A DNA stretch of 21,229 nt. It comes from Flavobacteriaceae bacterium (GTDB lineage Bacteria; Bacteroidota; Bacteroidia; Flavobacteriales; Flavobacteriaceae). Made by a program: the position numbers and the translations under genes. The notes under the pieces are model-generated. The model ran no database searches and was not told the DNA's origin. It was given only the letters and a program-made list of their open reading frames with translations. Where the stretch lies: assembly GCA_002709185.1 (NCBI GenBank), contig PAQB01000005.1, positions 1-21,229 of the forward strand, read 5' to 3'. How positions within the stretch are numbered: the stretch's first letter is position 1; each line of letters opens with the position of its first letter. Below are positions 7,445 through 17,283 of the stretch, one piece after another.

Positions 7445-8200
7445 ATGAGCCTTAAATACATTAAATTCGCAGCGCTAATTTTAGTGTTTTTCTCTTGTCA
7501 TCAAACTACAACCAATAAAGAAGCAAACTATCAACGAATTTCAATTGACAATTCATTGGAACCCAATCCTGCAATTAAAGAATTTTTACAGCCCTACAAA
7601 AAAAGCTTAGATGCCGCGATGGCAGAAATTTTGTGCTATTCTGAGAATGCACATACAAAAACAGAAGGAGCGTTGAATACCGCGCTTGGAAATTTGATGG
7701 CGGATGCTGTTTTTGAAATGACTGTACCATTTCTAAAAAAAAGATATAATGAATCCCTGGATTTAGTACTGTTAAACCACGGTGGTATTAGAGCCGCTTT
7801 ACCTAAAGGACCCATTAAAACAGAAACCGCATTTCGTATAATGCCCTTTGAAAATCAAGTTGTTGTAGTTCAAATGAAGGGATCTGCAATTCTGGAAATG
7901 ATCGATTATCTTAAAATAGCTAGACGTGCCCATCCCATTTCAGGCATGACTCTTCACATCACAAAAAAAGGGATCCTTAAAAAACTTTTAATACAAGGAA
8001 AACCATTAAGTCTCGATAATGTATACAATGTTGCAACGAGTGACTATCTTTTGAATGGGGGCGACCGTATGGATTTTTTTAAAAAAAATAATGCTGTTTA
8101 TTATATAGACTACAAAATCAGAAACATCCTAGTTGATTATTTTAAAGCAAAAGACACTTTAAACCCTAAACGTGACATGCGTTTTATTTATACCAAATAA
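7445..8200 (+). CDS. exported 5'-nucleotidase C-terminal domain protein (UshA C-domain family)
   Basis: This 251-residue protein corresponds to the C-terminal substrate-binding domain of UshA-type 5'-nucleotidases, without a catalytic domain. A short hydrophobic N-terminus ends in FFSC (Cys18), a loose lipobox, so a Sec-exported lipoprotein is likely. Family motifs are present: an early segment with TALGNLMADAV, then NHGGIRAALPKGPIKTE, the MPFENQVVVVQMKG stretch, and VATSDYLLNGGDRMDFF, which matches the GGDG-type nucleotide base-binding loop. It is followed after 2 nt by a gene for the matching metallophosphatase half, so the two probably form one enzyme of periplasmic nucleotide or UDP-sugar hydrolysis. 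By homology the C-domain alone should bind but not cleave substrate. Confidence 0.85.
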   Translation: MSLKYIKFAALILVFFSCHQTTTNKEANYQRISIDNSLEPNPAIKEFLQPYKKSLDAAMAEILCYSENAHTKTEGALNTALGNLMADAVFEMTVPFLKKRYNESLDLVLLNHGGIRAALPKGPIKTETAFRIMPFENQVVVVQMKGSAILEMIDYLKIARRAHPISGMTLHITKKGILKKLLIQGKPLSLDNVYNVATSDYLLNGGDRMDFFKKNNAVYYIDYKIRNILVDYFKAKDTLNPKRDMRFIYTK

Positions 8201-8202
8201 CT

Positions 8203-11129
<2,927 letters not shown>

Positions 11130-11171
11130 CTAAAATACTAAATTATGGCATGAAAAGCTTAGAAAAAAGGC

Positions 11172-12017
11172 TTACTTTTTTTGAGTTTTCAACATACGAT
11201 CTTTACCAAAAGTATCTTTTTTTAAGGCTGTTTCTCGAAAATCGCTGCCTCCAAATAGCAGTTGAGTATCAGGGCCATAAGCCTCATTGATTTCCATAAA
11301 ACAAAATCCCTTTGAGTGCAAATTTTGCAAAGCTATTTTCCTTAGAGCTTTATAAAATATCAAGGGGTCATTATCATCAACAAACAAAGCCAAATGAGGT
11401 TCATAATCCAAGACATTAGACGCCATTTTAGACTGCTCACTGTTAAGAACATAAGGCGGGTTGGATACGATTAAATCAAAAGATTGTTCTGGGGATGTCC
11501 ATTCTAACATATTGCCATGAAAAAATTCTACTTCAACCTCATTATTTTTTGCGTTGGTTTTGGCCAGCTTTAAAGCTTCAGGGCTTGCGTCCATCGCATA
11601 AACTTGGGCATTGGGTAATTGTTTGGCGAGGGCGACGGCTATACACCCAGAGCCCGTTCCTAAATCAAGAATTTTTGGAGCCTCATTTTTCTTGAAATGG
11701 GTTAATATCCAAGCCACCAATTCCTCTGTTTCGGGACGCGGAATCAATACGCAAGGGTCTACTGAAAATTCCAAACCAAAAAAATATGAGGTTCCTAAAA
11801 TGTATTGTAGTGGCTCTTTATTTTTAAGGCGATTCATTGCTAATTTTAAAGAATTGACCACAGTACTTGAGAGATCAGTTTCATAACTTAAAACCAATTC
11901 ATGGGGTTTTAGGTCTAGGAAATATTCACAAATTCTTTGAAGAAATAGTTGCCGCTCTGTGAAGGGGTAGGACTTTAATTCTTCATTAAAATATGATTTA
12001 AATTCTCTTAATTTCAT
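11172..12017 (-). CDS. prmC: peptide chain release factor N5-glutamine methyltransferase PrmC
   Basis: PrmC methylates the glutamine of the GGQ motif in release factors RF1 and RF2 and so improves translation termination. The 281-residue protein has the N-terminal helical domain (about 1-85), then RPETEELV (94-101), the SAM-binding motif LDLGTGSGCIAVAL (117-130), the acidic loop residue in AMDASPEA, and the catalytic NPPY at 186-189 that holds the glutamine side chain. Length and motif spacing are normal. It is transcribed divergently from ribD. The upstream region contains a CRP-like palindrome placed between weak -33 and -7 elements, so regulated expression is possible. Confidence 0.93.
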   Translation of the reverse strand: MKLREFKSYFNEELKSYPFTERQLFLQRICEYFLDLKPHELVLSYETDLSSTVVNSLKLAMNRLKNKEPLQYILGTSYFFGLEFSVDPCVLIPRPETEELVAWILTHFKKNEAPKILDLGTGSGCIAVALAKQLPNAQVYAMDASPEALKLAKTNAKNNEVEVEFFHGNMLEWTSPEQSFDLIVSNPPYVLNSEQSKMASNVLDYEPHLALFVDDNDPLIFYKALRKIALQNLHSKGFCFMEINEAYGPDTQLLFGGSDFRETALKKDTFGKDRMLKTQKK

Positions 12018-12037
12018 TTCGATTTTTTAAGCTTTTT

Positions 12038-12066
12038 CAAACTGAAATTGTGATTAATATCACAAA
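12038..12066 (-). promoter_or_regulatory. candidate prmC promoter overlapping the palindrome
   Basis: On the minus strand a TTTG (12063-12066) is followed after 17 nt by TCAGTTTG (12038-12045), one base off TANNTTTG. The spacer is almost entirely the palindrome at 12048-12065, so a bound protein would compete with or contact polymerase. Both elements are weak individually. Confidence 0.35.
12049..12064. promoter_or_regulatory. TGTGA-N6-TCACA palindrome, candidate Crp/Fnr-type operator
   Basis: The sequence TGTGA-TTAATA-TCACA matches the classic CRP half-site layout exactly; one extra flanking pair makes a 7-bp perfect inverted repeat (12048-12065). It lies 32 bp upstream of the prmC ATG and about 90 bp before the candidate ribD promoter. 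Bacteroidota encode Crp/Fnr-family regulators, but whether any binds this exact motif is not shown here. Confidence 0.45.
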
Positions 12067-12152
12067 AAAAATCAGGTTAGCAGCTTGATGTCTTATTGGC
12101 TTTATGTTTTGATTTTTATCATTCAAAATTCTAACATCCTGATAATAAATCT

Positions 12153-12160
12153 TATTTTTG
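12153..12160 (+). promoter_or_regulatory. -7 promoter element for ribD
   Basis: TATTTTTG is an exact match to TANNTTTG. It lies 50 nt before the proposed TTG start at 12211 and downstream of the only in-frame ATG (12088), which supports the shorter reading of ribD. No clear -33 TTTG is found at the usual distance. I see no FMN riboswitch-like structure in the leader. Confidence 0.4.
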
Positions 12161-12210
12161 TAATACCGAAGATACATATATATAGTAAAGTAATAAAACG
12201 CGACATTAGC

Positions 12211-13215
12211 TTGCATTCTAAATACATAAAACGCTGCATCGATATTGCAAAAAACGGATTGGGAACCACTGCTCCAAATCCCATGGTAGGTTGTGTAATT
12301 GTTGAGGACAATAAAATCATTGGTGAGGGTTACACCAGCCCCTATGGTGGTGCGCATGCTGAAGTGAATGCGATTGCTGCTGTTAAAGATAAAACAAGAC
12401 TTAAAAAAGCTACGCTTTATGTAACCTTAGAACCTTGCAACCATCAGGGTAAAACTCCACCCTGTTGTGATTTGATTATTGCGCATGAAATTCCAAAAGT
12501 TGTGATTGGTTGTGTCGATGCACACGAAAAAGTCTGTGGACAAGGCATTGCTCGCCTCAGAGCGAATGGTTGTGAGGTCATTTTGGGCGTTGAAGAAGCC
12601 TTGTGCAAACAACACCACAAACGGTTTTTAACATATCATACCAAAAGGAGACCTTATATCATCCTTAAGTGGGCACAAACTAAAAATGGTTTTGTAGCAC
12701 CAAAACATACCAGCTCAAAAAGACCGTTTTGGATTAGTGGAAAAACAGCAAGACAGCTGGTACACCAATGGCGGGCTGAAGAACAAGCCATTTTGGTTGG
12801 AGCCAATACAGTCATTGAAGATAATCCAAACTTAACCACAAGAAATGTTATTGGAAAAAATCCAATACGGATTGTAGTTAGCAATAATAAATTACTTTCA
12901 AAAAAATACGCTGTTTTTAATACAGATGCGAAAACTATTGTACTTAACACAGGGGATTTAAAAGATGACCAGCCATTAGCAAAACAAATATGTGACAAAC
13001 TTTTTGAGCTCCAGATTAACTCAGTGATCATTGAGGGGGGGACTAAAACACTTCAACTTTTTATAGATGAGAATTTATGGGATGAAGCACGAGTTTTTGA
13101 AGCTAACGCAGAAATTGAAATTGGAATTAAAGCTCCAAAGTTTTCTTTGTACTCCAGTGAAGTATTGAAAGTTGGTAAGGACCGCCTTTTGTCCATTACA
13201 AACAACGTGATTTAA
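12211..13215 (+). CDS. ribD: bifunctional riboflavin biosynthesis deaminase/reductase RibD
   Basis: RibD deaminates the pyrimidine intermediate made from GTP and then reduces its ribosyl chain, two early steps in riboflavin synthesis. The N-terminal deaminase domain has the zinc ligands in GGAHAEVNA (His49, Glu51) and in EPCNHQGKTPPC (Cys76, Cys85). The C-terminal reductase domain has GKTARQLVHQWRAEEQAIL and the NADPH-loop motif IIEGGTKTL. Starting at TTG 12211 gives 334 residues beginning MHSKYIKRCIDIAKNGLG, which aligns with the usual RibD N-terminus. An in-frame ATG at 12088 would add about 41 hydrophobic residues that overlap a promoter element and are unlike the family, so I reject it, though with some uncertainty. 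Stand-alone, with no other rib gene in the window. Confidence 0.88.
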   Translation: MHSKYIKRCIDIAKNGLGTTAPNPMVGCVIVEDNKIIGEGYTSPYGGAHAEVNAIAAVKDKTRLKKATLYVTLEPCNHQGKTPPCCDLIIAHEIPKVVIGCVDAHEKVCGQGIARLRANGCEVILGVEEALCKQHHKRFLTYHTKRRPYIILKWAQTKNGFVAPKHTSSKRPFWISGKTARQLVHQWRAEEQAILVGANTVIEDNPNLTTRNVIGKNPIRIVVSNNKLLSKKYAVFNTDAKTIVLNTGDLKDDQPLAKQICDKLFELQINSVIIEGGTKTLQLFIDENLWDEARVFEANAEIEIGIKAPKFSLYSSEVLKVGKDRLLSITNNVI

Positions 13216-13252
13216 TAATCTACTTAATCTGGGATTAAAATTTCAAAATAGT

Positions 13253-13270
13253 TGCTCTAAAAAAAAGAGC
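13253..13270. terminator. weak hairpin between convergent ribD and thioesterase genes
   Basis: GCTCT and AGAGC flank a run of A, giving a 5-bp stem about 40 nt past the ribD stop. The T-run expected of an intrinsic terminator is absent on the plus strand, so the role is doubtful. The rest of 13216-13374 holds no gene. Confidence 0.25.
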
Positions 13271-13374
13271 TAAAATAAATTTTGTGGTGATATTTTCAAT
13301 TGAGAATACAAAATAGAATTACTCCAACAAGTGTTTTAAGGGCATCACAAAATAAAGACTAAAAATTTTAACGA

Positions 13375-13773
13375 TTAATTATGCAGTTGGTCTAAAAAAA
13401 TTTGCGGGCATTGCCTTGGAGAGCGTGTTTTAGCATCCACAAAAACCAGCTTTGAATAAGCGGTTGTAATCAATTCGCCTTGGGCGTTTTTGATTTCGTA
13501 ATCAAATTCAATAGAGACCTTTGGCATTTTAATTAACGTTGTTTTAATGGTCAAAATATCATCATAAAATGCTGGCTTACAGTAATTTATATTCAAAACA
13601 ACAACTGGAAGCATAAGCCCTTCCATCTCCATGCTTTTATATGAAAACCCTAAAGCTGACAACCAATCAGTGCGACCAATTTCTAAATATTGAGCGTAAT
13701 TCCCGTGGTAGACAACTCCCATTTGATCGGTTTCTCCGTAGCGAACTTTAACATCAGTAATGTGGCAAAGCAT
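13375..13773 (-). CDS. hotdog-fold acyl-CoA thioesterase (YbgC / 4-hydroxybenzoyl-CoA thioesterase family)
   Basis: A 132-residue single-domain hotdog protein. The N-terminal part VKVRYGETDQMGVVYHGNYAQYLEIGRTDWL (8-38) carries the family active-site pattern, with Asp16 in ETDQMGVVYH and the aromatic and His residues that follow. The later VEFDYEI-type strand and LVFVDAKTRSPRQCP complete the fold. Members hydrolyse acyl-CoA thioesters; the substrate cannot be told from sequence. It lacks a signal peptide, so it is cytosolic. It is divergent from dnaA, and this thioesterase next to dnaA is an arrangement I associate with Flavobacteriaceae. No promoter close to consensus is seen upstream. Confidence 0.85.
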   Translation of the reverse strand: MLCHITDVKVRYGETDQMGVVYHGNYAQYLEIGRTDWLSALGFSYKSMEMEGLMLPVVVLNINYCKPAFYDDILTIKTTLIKMPKVSIEFDYEIKNAQGELITTAYSKLVFVDAKTRSPRQCPQIFLDQLHN

Positions 13774-13864
13774 AAAAAAAATTTTATATTTAGGGGTTCA
13801 AAATTTAATCCAAAAAAAATAAAAAATCCTACAATTTTAATTTTTTTTTTTGAAATTTTGTTCA

Positions 13865-13872
13865 CATATTTG
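13865..13872 (+). promoter_or_regulatory. possible -7 element for dnaA
   Basis: CATATTTG is one base off TANNTTTG and lies 79 nt before the dnaA ATG, after a long T-run. The leader that follows is rich in A and C close to the start and has no Shine-Dalgarno-like run. The 13774-13951 gap contains no sequence matching the DnaA box TTATNCACA on either strand, so I see no origin there. Confidence 0.35.
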
Positions 13873-13951
13873 CGAAGTAAAGAATTAACCATGGTCTTTC
13901 CCCAACCACTTAATTTTTTTTCACCAACTAACTAACACTACAAACCAAAAA

Positions 13952-15379
13952 ATGAATAACACTGCGGATTCCGTATGGAAAAATTGCCTATCCTTCATAA
14001 AGGACAACATTCAGCCGCAGGCCTACAAAACTTGGTTCGAGCCCATTGTACCCATTAAACTTTCAGATTTATCCTTAAGCATTCAAGTTCCCAGTAAATT
14101 TTTCTATGAATGGCTTGAAGAACATTACGTAAAAATTTTAAAAGTTGCATTAACTAAAGAACTAGGCGATCAAGCCAAGTTAGTTTACATCATTAAGATG
14201 GAAAATACTTACGGAAACAATCAACCTTTCACAGAAAAAATTCCAAGCGCCAACCGCTCTGCAATCCAATCCCAACAGGCGAACATTCCTCTTAAAAACA
14301 AAAATCCAGAGTTAAAAAATCCGTTTGTCATCCCCGGTATTCGCAATGTTAAAATTGAATCTCAATTAAATCCCGTTTATTCATTCGAAAACTTTTTAGA
14401 GGGTGATTCCAATCGCTTGGCAAGAAATGCGGGCATTGCAGTGGCCAACAAACCTGGCGGAACCTCGTTTAATCCATTACTTGTATTTGGAGGGGTCGGA
14501 CTTGGAAAAACTCACTTAGCACATGCCATCGGGGTTGATGTCAAAGATAAGTACCCAGAAAAAACGGTACTTTACATCTCTGCGGAAAAATTCACCCAAC
14601 AGTACATAGAATCTGTTAAGAAGAACAATCGAAATGATTTCATTCATTTTTATCAAATTATTGATGTACTCATTATAGATGACGTTCAATTTTTGTCTGG
14701 AAAATCAGGAACGCAAGATGTCTTTTTTCACATTTTTAACCACCTGCATCAAAACGGTAAGCAAGTTATTTTAACAAGTGACAAAGCCCCGGTTGATATG
14801 CAAGATATTGAGCAGCGCTTACTCTCCAGATTTAAATGGGGTTTATCGGCAGAGCTTCAAAAGCCTGATTTCGAAACACGTGTTTCAATAGTAAAGAACA
14901 AGCTGTACCGTGATGGGGTTGAAATGTCTGATGAGGTTATTGATTACATTGCCAAAAACATCAAAACAAATGTTAGAGAATTAGAAGGTGCTATCATCTC
15001 ACTAATTGCACAATCCTCATTCAATAAAAAAGAAATCACTTTGGGACTGGCCAAAGAAATTGTTGAAAAATTTGTAAAGAATACCAAACGAGAGGTTTCA
15101 ATCGATTATATTCAAAAAGTAGTTTCTGACTATTTCCAAATGGATATAGACACATTACAGTCCAAAACAAGGAAACGTCATATTGTTCAAGCCCGACAAC
15201 TGGCAATGTTTTTTGCTAAGAAGTTCACCAAAGCTTCCTTAGCAAGTATAGGGTCCCAAATAGGACAACGCGATCACGCCACTGTGCTTCATGCTTGTAA
15301 AACAGTAGATAATCTTTCCTCAACTGATAAACAGTTCAGAAAATACGTGGAAGATTTGACAAAAAAACTCTCTGTTTAA
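13952..15379 (+). CDS. dnaA: chromosomal replication initiator protein DnaA
   Basis: DnaA is the AAA+ ATPase that binds and opens the replication origin. The 475-residue protein has all four domains: an N-terminal domain I (1-85, with the KTWFEPI motif), a short linker domain II rich in Asn and Lys (about 86-140), the AAA+ core with Walker A GGVGLGKT at 180-187 and Walker B VLIIDD at 239-244, and the DNA-binding domain IV with the DnaA signature around IGQRDHATVLHACKTV (438-452). Sensor residues are in SRFKWGLSA. It heads an apparent operon with the phosphatase gene (9-nt gap) and the RsmI-like gene. Neither recF nor dnaN is downstream, as expected for this lineage. Confidence 0.97.
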   Translation: MNNTADSVWKNCLSFIKDNIQPQAYKTWFEPIVPIKLSDLSLSIQVPSKFFYEWLEEHYVKILKVALTKELGDQAKLVYIIKMENTYGNNQPFTEKIPSANRSAIQSQQANIPLKNKNPELKNPFVIPGIRNVKIESQLNPVYSFENFLEGDSNRLARNAGIAVANKPGGTSFNPLLVFGGVGLGKTHLAHAIGVDVKDKYPEKTVLYISAEKFTQQYIESVKKNNRNDFIHFYQIIDVLIIDDVQFLSGKSGTQDVFFHIFNHLHQNGKQVILTSDKAPVDMQDIEQRLLSRFKWGLSAELQKPDFETRVSIVKNKLYRDGVEMSDEVIDYIAKNIKTNVRELEGAIISLIAQSSFNKKEITLGLAKEIVEKFVKNTKREVSIDYIQKVVSDYFQMDIDTLQSKTRKRHIVQARQLAMFFAKKFTKASLASIGSQIGQRDHATVLHACKTVDNLSSTDKQFRKYVEDLTKKLSV

Positions 15380-15388
15380 TTTCAAATA

Positions 15389-15847
15389 ATGACTAAAATT
15401 TTGATGGTTTGCTTGGGAAATATTTGCCGTTCTCCCTTGGCAGAAGGCATCCTACAATCGAAATTACCTAGAGATCAATTTTTTGTAGATTCCGCAGGGA
15501 CCAGCGGTTATCACAATGGAAACCCACCAGATATCCGCTCAATTCAAGTGGCAAAAAAAAACGGGTTGAATATTTCAAATCAAAAGTCTCGTTTGTTTGA
15601 AAGATACGATTTTGAATTATTCGACCACATCTTTGTAATGGACCAATCCAATTATAATGCTGTAATATGTCAGGCTCAAAATGAGAAAGATGCTCAAAAA
15701 GTAAAGTTGATTTTGAATTTTCCTGGATCAAAAATCAATGAAGTTCCAGACCCGTATTACGGAGGAGACCATGGTTTTGAACATGTTTATAGGCTTTTGG
15801 ATATCGCCTGTAAATACCACAGTGAACGCTTAAAAAATAAATTATGA
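15389..15847 (+). CDS. low-molecular-weight protein-tyrosine phosphatase
   Basis: A 152-residue cytosolic phosphatase of the low-molecular-weight PTP family. The N-terminal P-loop CLGNICRS (Cys8 to Arg14, the CX5R signature) supplies the nucleophile and phosphate-binding arginine, and the general acid Asp121 is in PDPYYGG. Length and spacing are typical. It starts 9 nt after dnaA and its stop overlaps the next start as ATGA, so it belongs to the dnaA operon. Physiological substrates cannot be deduced. In other bacteria such enzymes act on tyrosine kinases of exopolysaccharide export, but no such genes are nearby. Confidence 0.92.
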   Translation: MTKILMVCLGNICRSPLAEGILQSKLPRDQFFVDSAGTSGYHNGNPPDIRSIQVAKKNGLNISNQKSRLFERYDFELFDHIFVMDQSNYNAVICQAQNEKDAQKVKLILNFPGSKINEVPDPYYGGDHGFEHVYRLLDIACKYHSERLKNKL

Positions 15848-16551
15848 TAGGGGATCTTTATCTAATTCCAACGACACTTGGGGAGGTTTCGCCATTTGAG
15901 GTCATTCCGATTGCCGTAAAAAAAAGAATTGAAGAAATTGACATCTATATTGTTGAAAGTGAGAAATCTGCCCGACGATTTATAAAAGCTGTAGGTCCCA
16001 ACAAATCGCAGGACAAACTCACACTTTTTGTCTTAAATAAATTTACTGAAGCCTCAGAAATTCCAAAGTATTTAAATCCATGTAATGAAGGACATTCAAT
16101 AGGGTTATTATCAGATGCTGGTTGTCCTGCAGTTGCAGATCCAGGCTCGGACGTAGTGCGTTTGGCACATGAGAAAAACATCAGAGTGATTCCAATGGTC
16201 GGGCCTTCCTCAATTTTATTGGCAGTAATGGCCTCTGGGATGAATGGACAGTGTTTTGCCTTTAATGGTTATTTACCAATTGATAAAAATGGACGAAAAA
16301 GCAAGTTGAAACAATTGGAAAAACGCTCTTTTGAAGCGCAACAAGCTCAGGCTTTTATTGAAACGCCATACCGGAATCAAAAACTCTTAGAGGACTTATG
16401 TCGAATTTTAAATTCCAATACAAGGCTATGCGTGGCTTCCGACTTGACACTTTCATCGCAATTTATAAAAACTTTAGCTGTTCATCAATGGCAAAAAATC
16501 AAAGTTGATTTACACAAACGCCCCGCAATATTTATCATTCAAAGAGATTAA
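15844..16551 (+). CDS. SAM-dependent methyltransferase, RsmI-like (tetrapyrrole methylase fold)
   Basis: A 235-residue protein with the tetrapyrrole-methylase fold shared with RsmI, the enzyme that 2'-O-methylates C1402 of 16S rRNA. Visible features are the N-terminal LYLIPTTLGE strand and loop, SDAGCPAVADPGSDVVRLA (residues 89-107, equivalent to the RsmI SDAGTP motif), and VGPSSILLAVMASGM. It is shorter than typical RsmI (about 280), so it appears to lack the C-terminal extension. It is probably a Bacteroidota paralogue with a related but unproven RNA target. It starts within the stop of the phosphatase gene (ATGA), and its own stop interlocks with that of the convergent lysozyme-fold gene at TTAA 16548-16551. 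Confidence 0.83.
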   Translation: MIGDLYLIPTTLGEVSPFEVIPIAVKKRIEEIDIYIVESEKSARRFIKAVGPNKSQDKLTLFVLNKFTEASEIPKYLNPCNEGHSIGLLSDAGCPAVADPGSDVVRLAHEKNIRVIPMVGPSSILLAVMASGMNGQCFAFNGYLPIDKNGRKSKLKQLEKRSFEAQQAQAFIETPYRNQKLLEDLCRILNSNTRLCVASDLTLSSQFIKTLAVHQWQKIKVDLHKRPAIFIIQRD

Positions 16552-17207
16552 AGTAAATTTATCTTTGGGTGTCTTTCTGCTGTAATAACACTCGTATCAA
16601 AAGCAGCAAACTTTTCAATATATGAAGCAATATCGGTCCCAAAAGCATCTTTAAATCCAATGGCTCCCTCGCTTCTTAAATAACGTTTAACACTTCCTGG
16701 TCCCGCCAAATGGGCTGCGGCCAGAATTCCGGATTCTGTTACGAATGTCCCCTTGATTTCTTGCCCAACAAAACGCTTGATATCCCGCCTCAAAACCCAT
16801 TTATTTCGCTTCAAATTTGCCATAAAGGCCTTCTCTTGAAGTTCAGGGCATAATAAAAAATTAGCAGCGTCATGAATTCCTAAAAGTTTTAATGTTGAAA
16901 TACCAAATTGATATTTCCCAAGATAACCTAGAGAATTAACCACTTGATAACGACCACGAGATTCTTTAAAAGCCAATGCTTCTTTAAATCCAATTAAAGA
17001 ACGTTCCAATTCTATATAATTGATGAGTTCATGGCCTTGAAAACTTCCAGCATTTAATTGTTTGGGGTAATCATAATTCAAAACAACTTTTTTATTAAAA
17101 CTTTTTTTTGATGAAATCGATGCGGGTGCAGAGGTAAATGCGTACAAGAAACAACAAAGCAAAATAGCGGTGTGGGGTAAATATCTAAAAATATATGTTT
17201 TTATCAT
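16548..17207 (-). CDS. exported lysozyme-fold protein, probable lytic transglycosylase
   Basis: A 219-residue protein with a hydrophobic N-terminal segment (residues 7-27) that acts as signal peptide or anchor. The likely catalytic region is LAFKESRGRYQVVNSLGYLGKYQFG (78-102). The Glu82-Ser pair followed by a downstream GKYQFG resembles SLT/lysozyme-like enzymes, where the Glu is the acid. Further on is LAAAHLAGPGSVKRYL (161-176), like the helix that lines the sugar cleft. I infer cleavage of peptidoglycan glycan strands, without firm family assignment. In databases such proteins may carry the label peptidoglycan-binding protein LysM, but I see no LysM repeat here. It has its own promoter and lies just downstream of mltG, another glycan-strand enzyme. 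Confidence 0.7.
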   Translation of the reverse strand: MIKTYIFRYLPHTAILLCCFLYAFTSAPASISSKKSFNKKVVLNYDYPKQLNAGSFQGHELINYIELERSLIGFKEALAFKESRGRYQVVNSLGYLGKYQFGISTLKLLGIHDAANFLLCPELQEKAFMANLKRNKWVLRRDIKRFVGQEIKGTFVTESGILAAAHLAGPGSVKRYLRSEGAIGFKDAFGTDIASYIEKFAAFDTSVITAERHPKINLL

Positions 17208-17238
17208 TTTATATTTGATTCAAATAAAAAAATCCGTG

Positions 17239-17246
17239 CAAAGATA
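17239..17246 (-). promoter_or_regulatory. -7 promoter element for the lysozyme-fold gene
   Basis: The minus strand reads TATCTTTG, an exact TANNTTTG match followed by C, in the 76-bp gap after mltG. Initiation near 17233 gives a leader of about 26 nt before the ATG at 17207. No TTTG is found at the -33 position. Confidence 0.5.
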
Positions 17247-17283
17247 CAACATATTGTAATTAATTGGTGGTGAGCACATTAGG

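Noticed and set aside
11140..11175. Possible terminator hairpin after prmC (AAGCC ... GCTT)
   Set aside because: Only about four pairs can form, and the T-run is not positioned after the stem.
12160..12210. FMN riboswitch before ribD
   Set aside because: The leader is too short and lacks the conserved multi-stem FMN aptamer sequence.
12037..12357. 106-codon minus-strand open frame across the prmC-ribD gap
   Set aside because: It covers the palindrome, the promoter elements and the ribD deaminase domain. Its composition is hydrophobic and AT-driven, with no homology I recognise.
12654..13031. 125-codon minus-strand open frame opposite ribD
   Set aside because: It is antisense to the RibD reductase domain with conserved motifs; its translation resembles no known protein.
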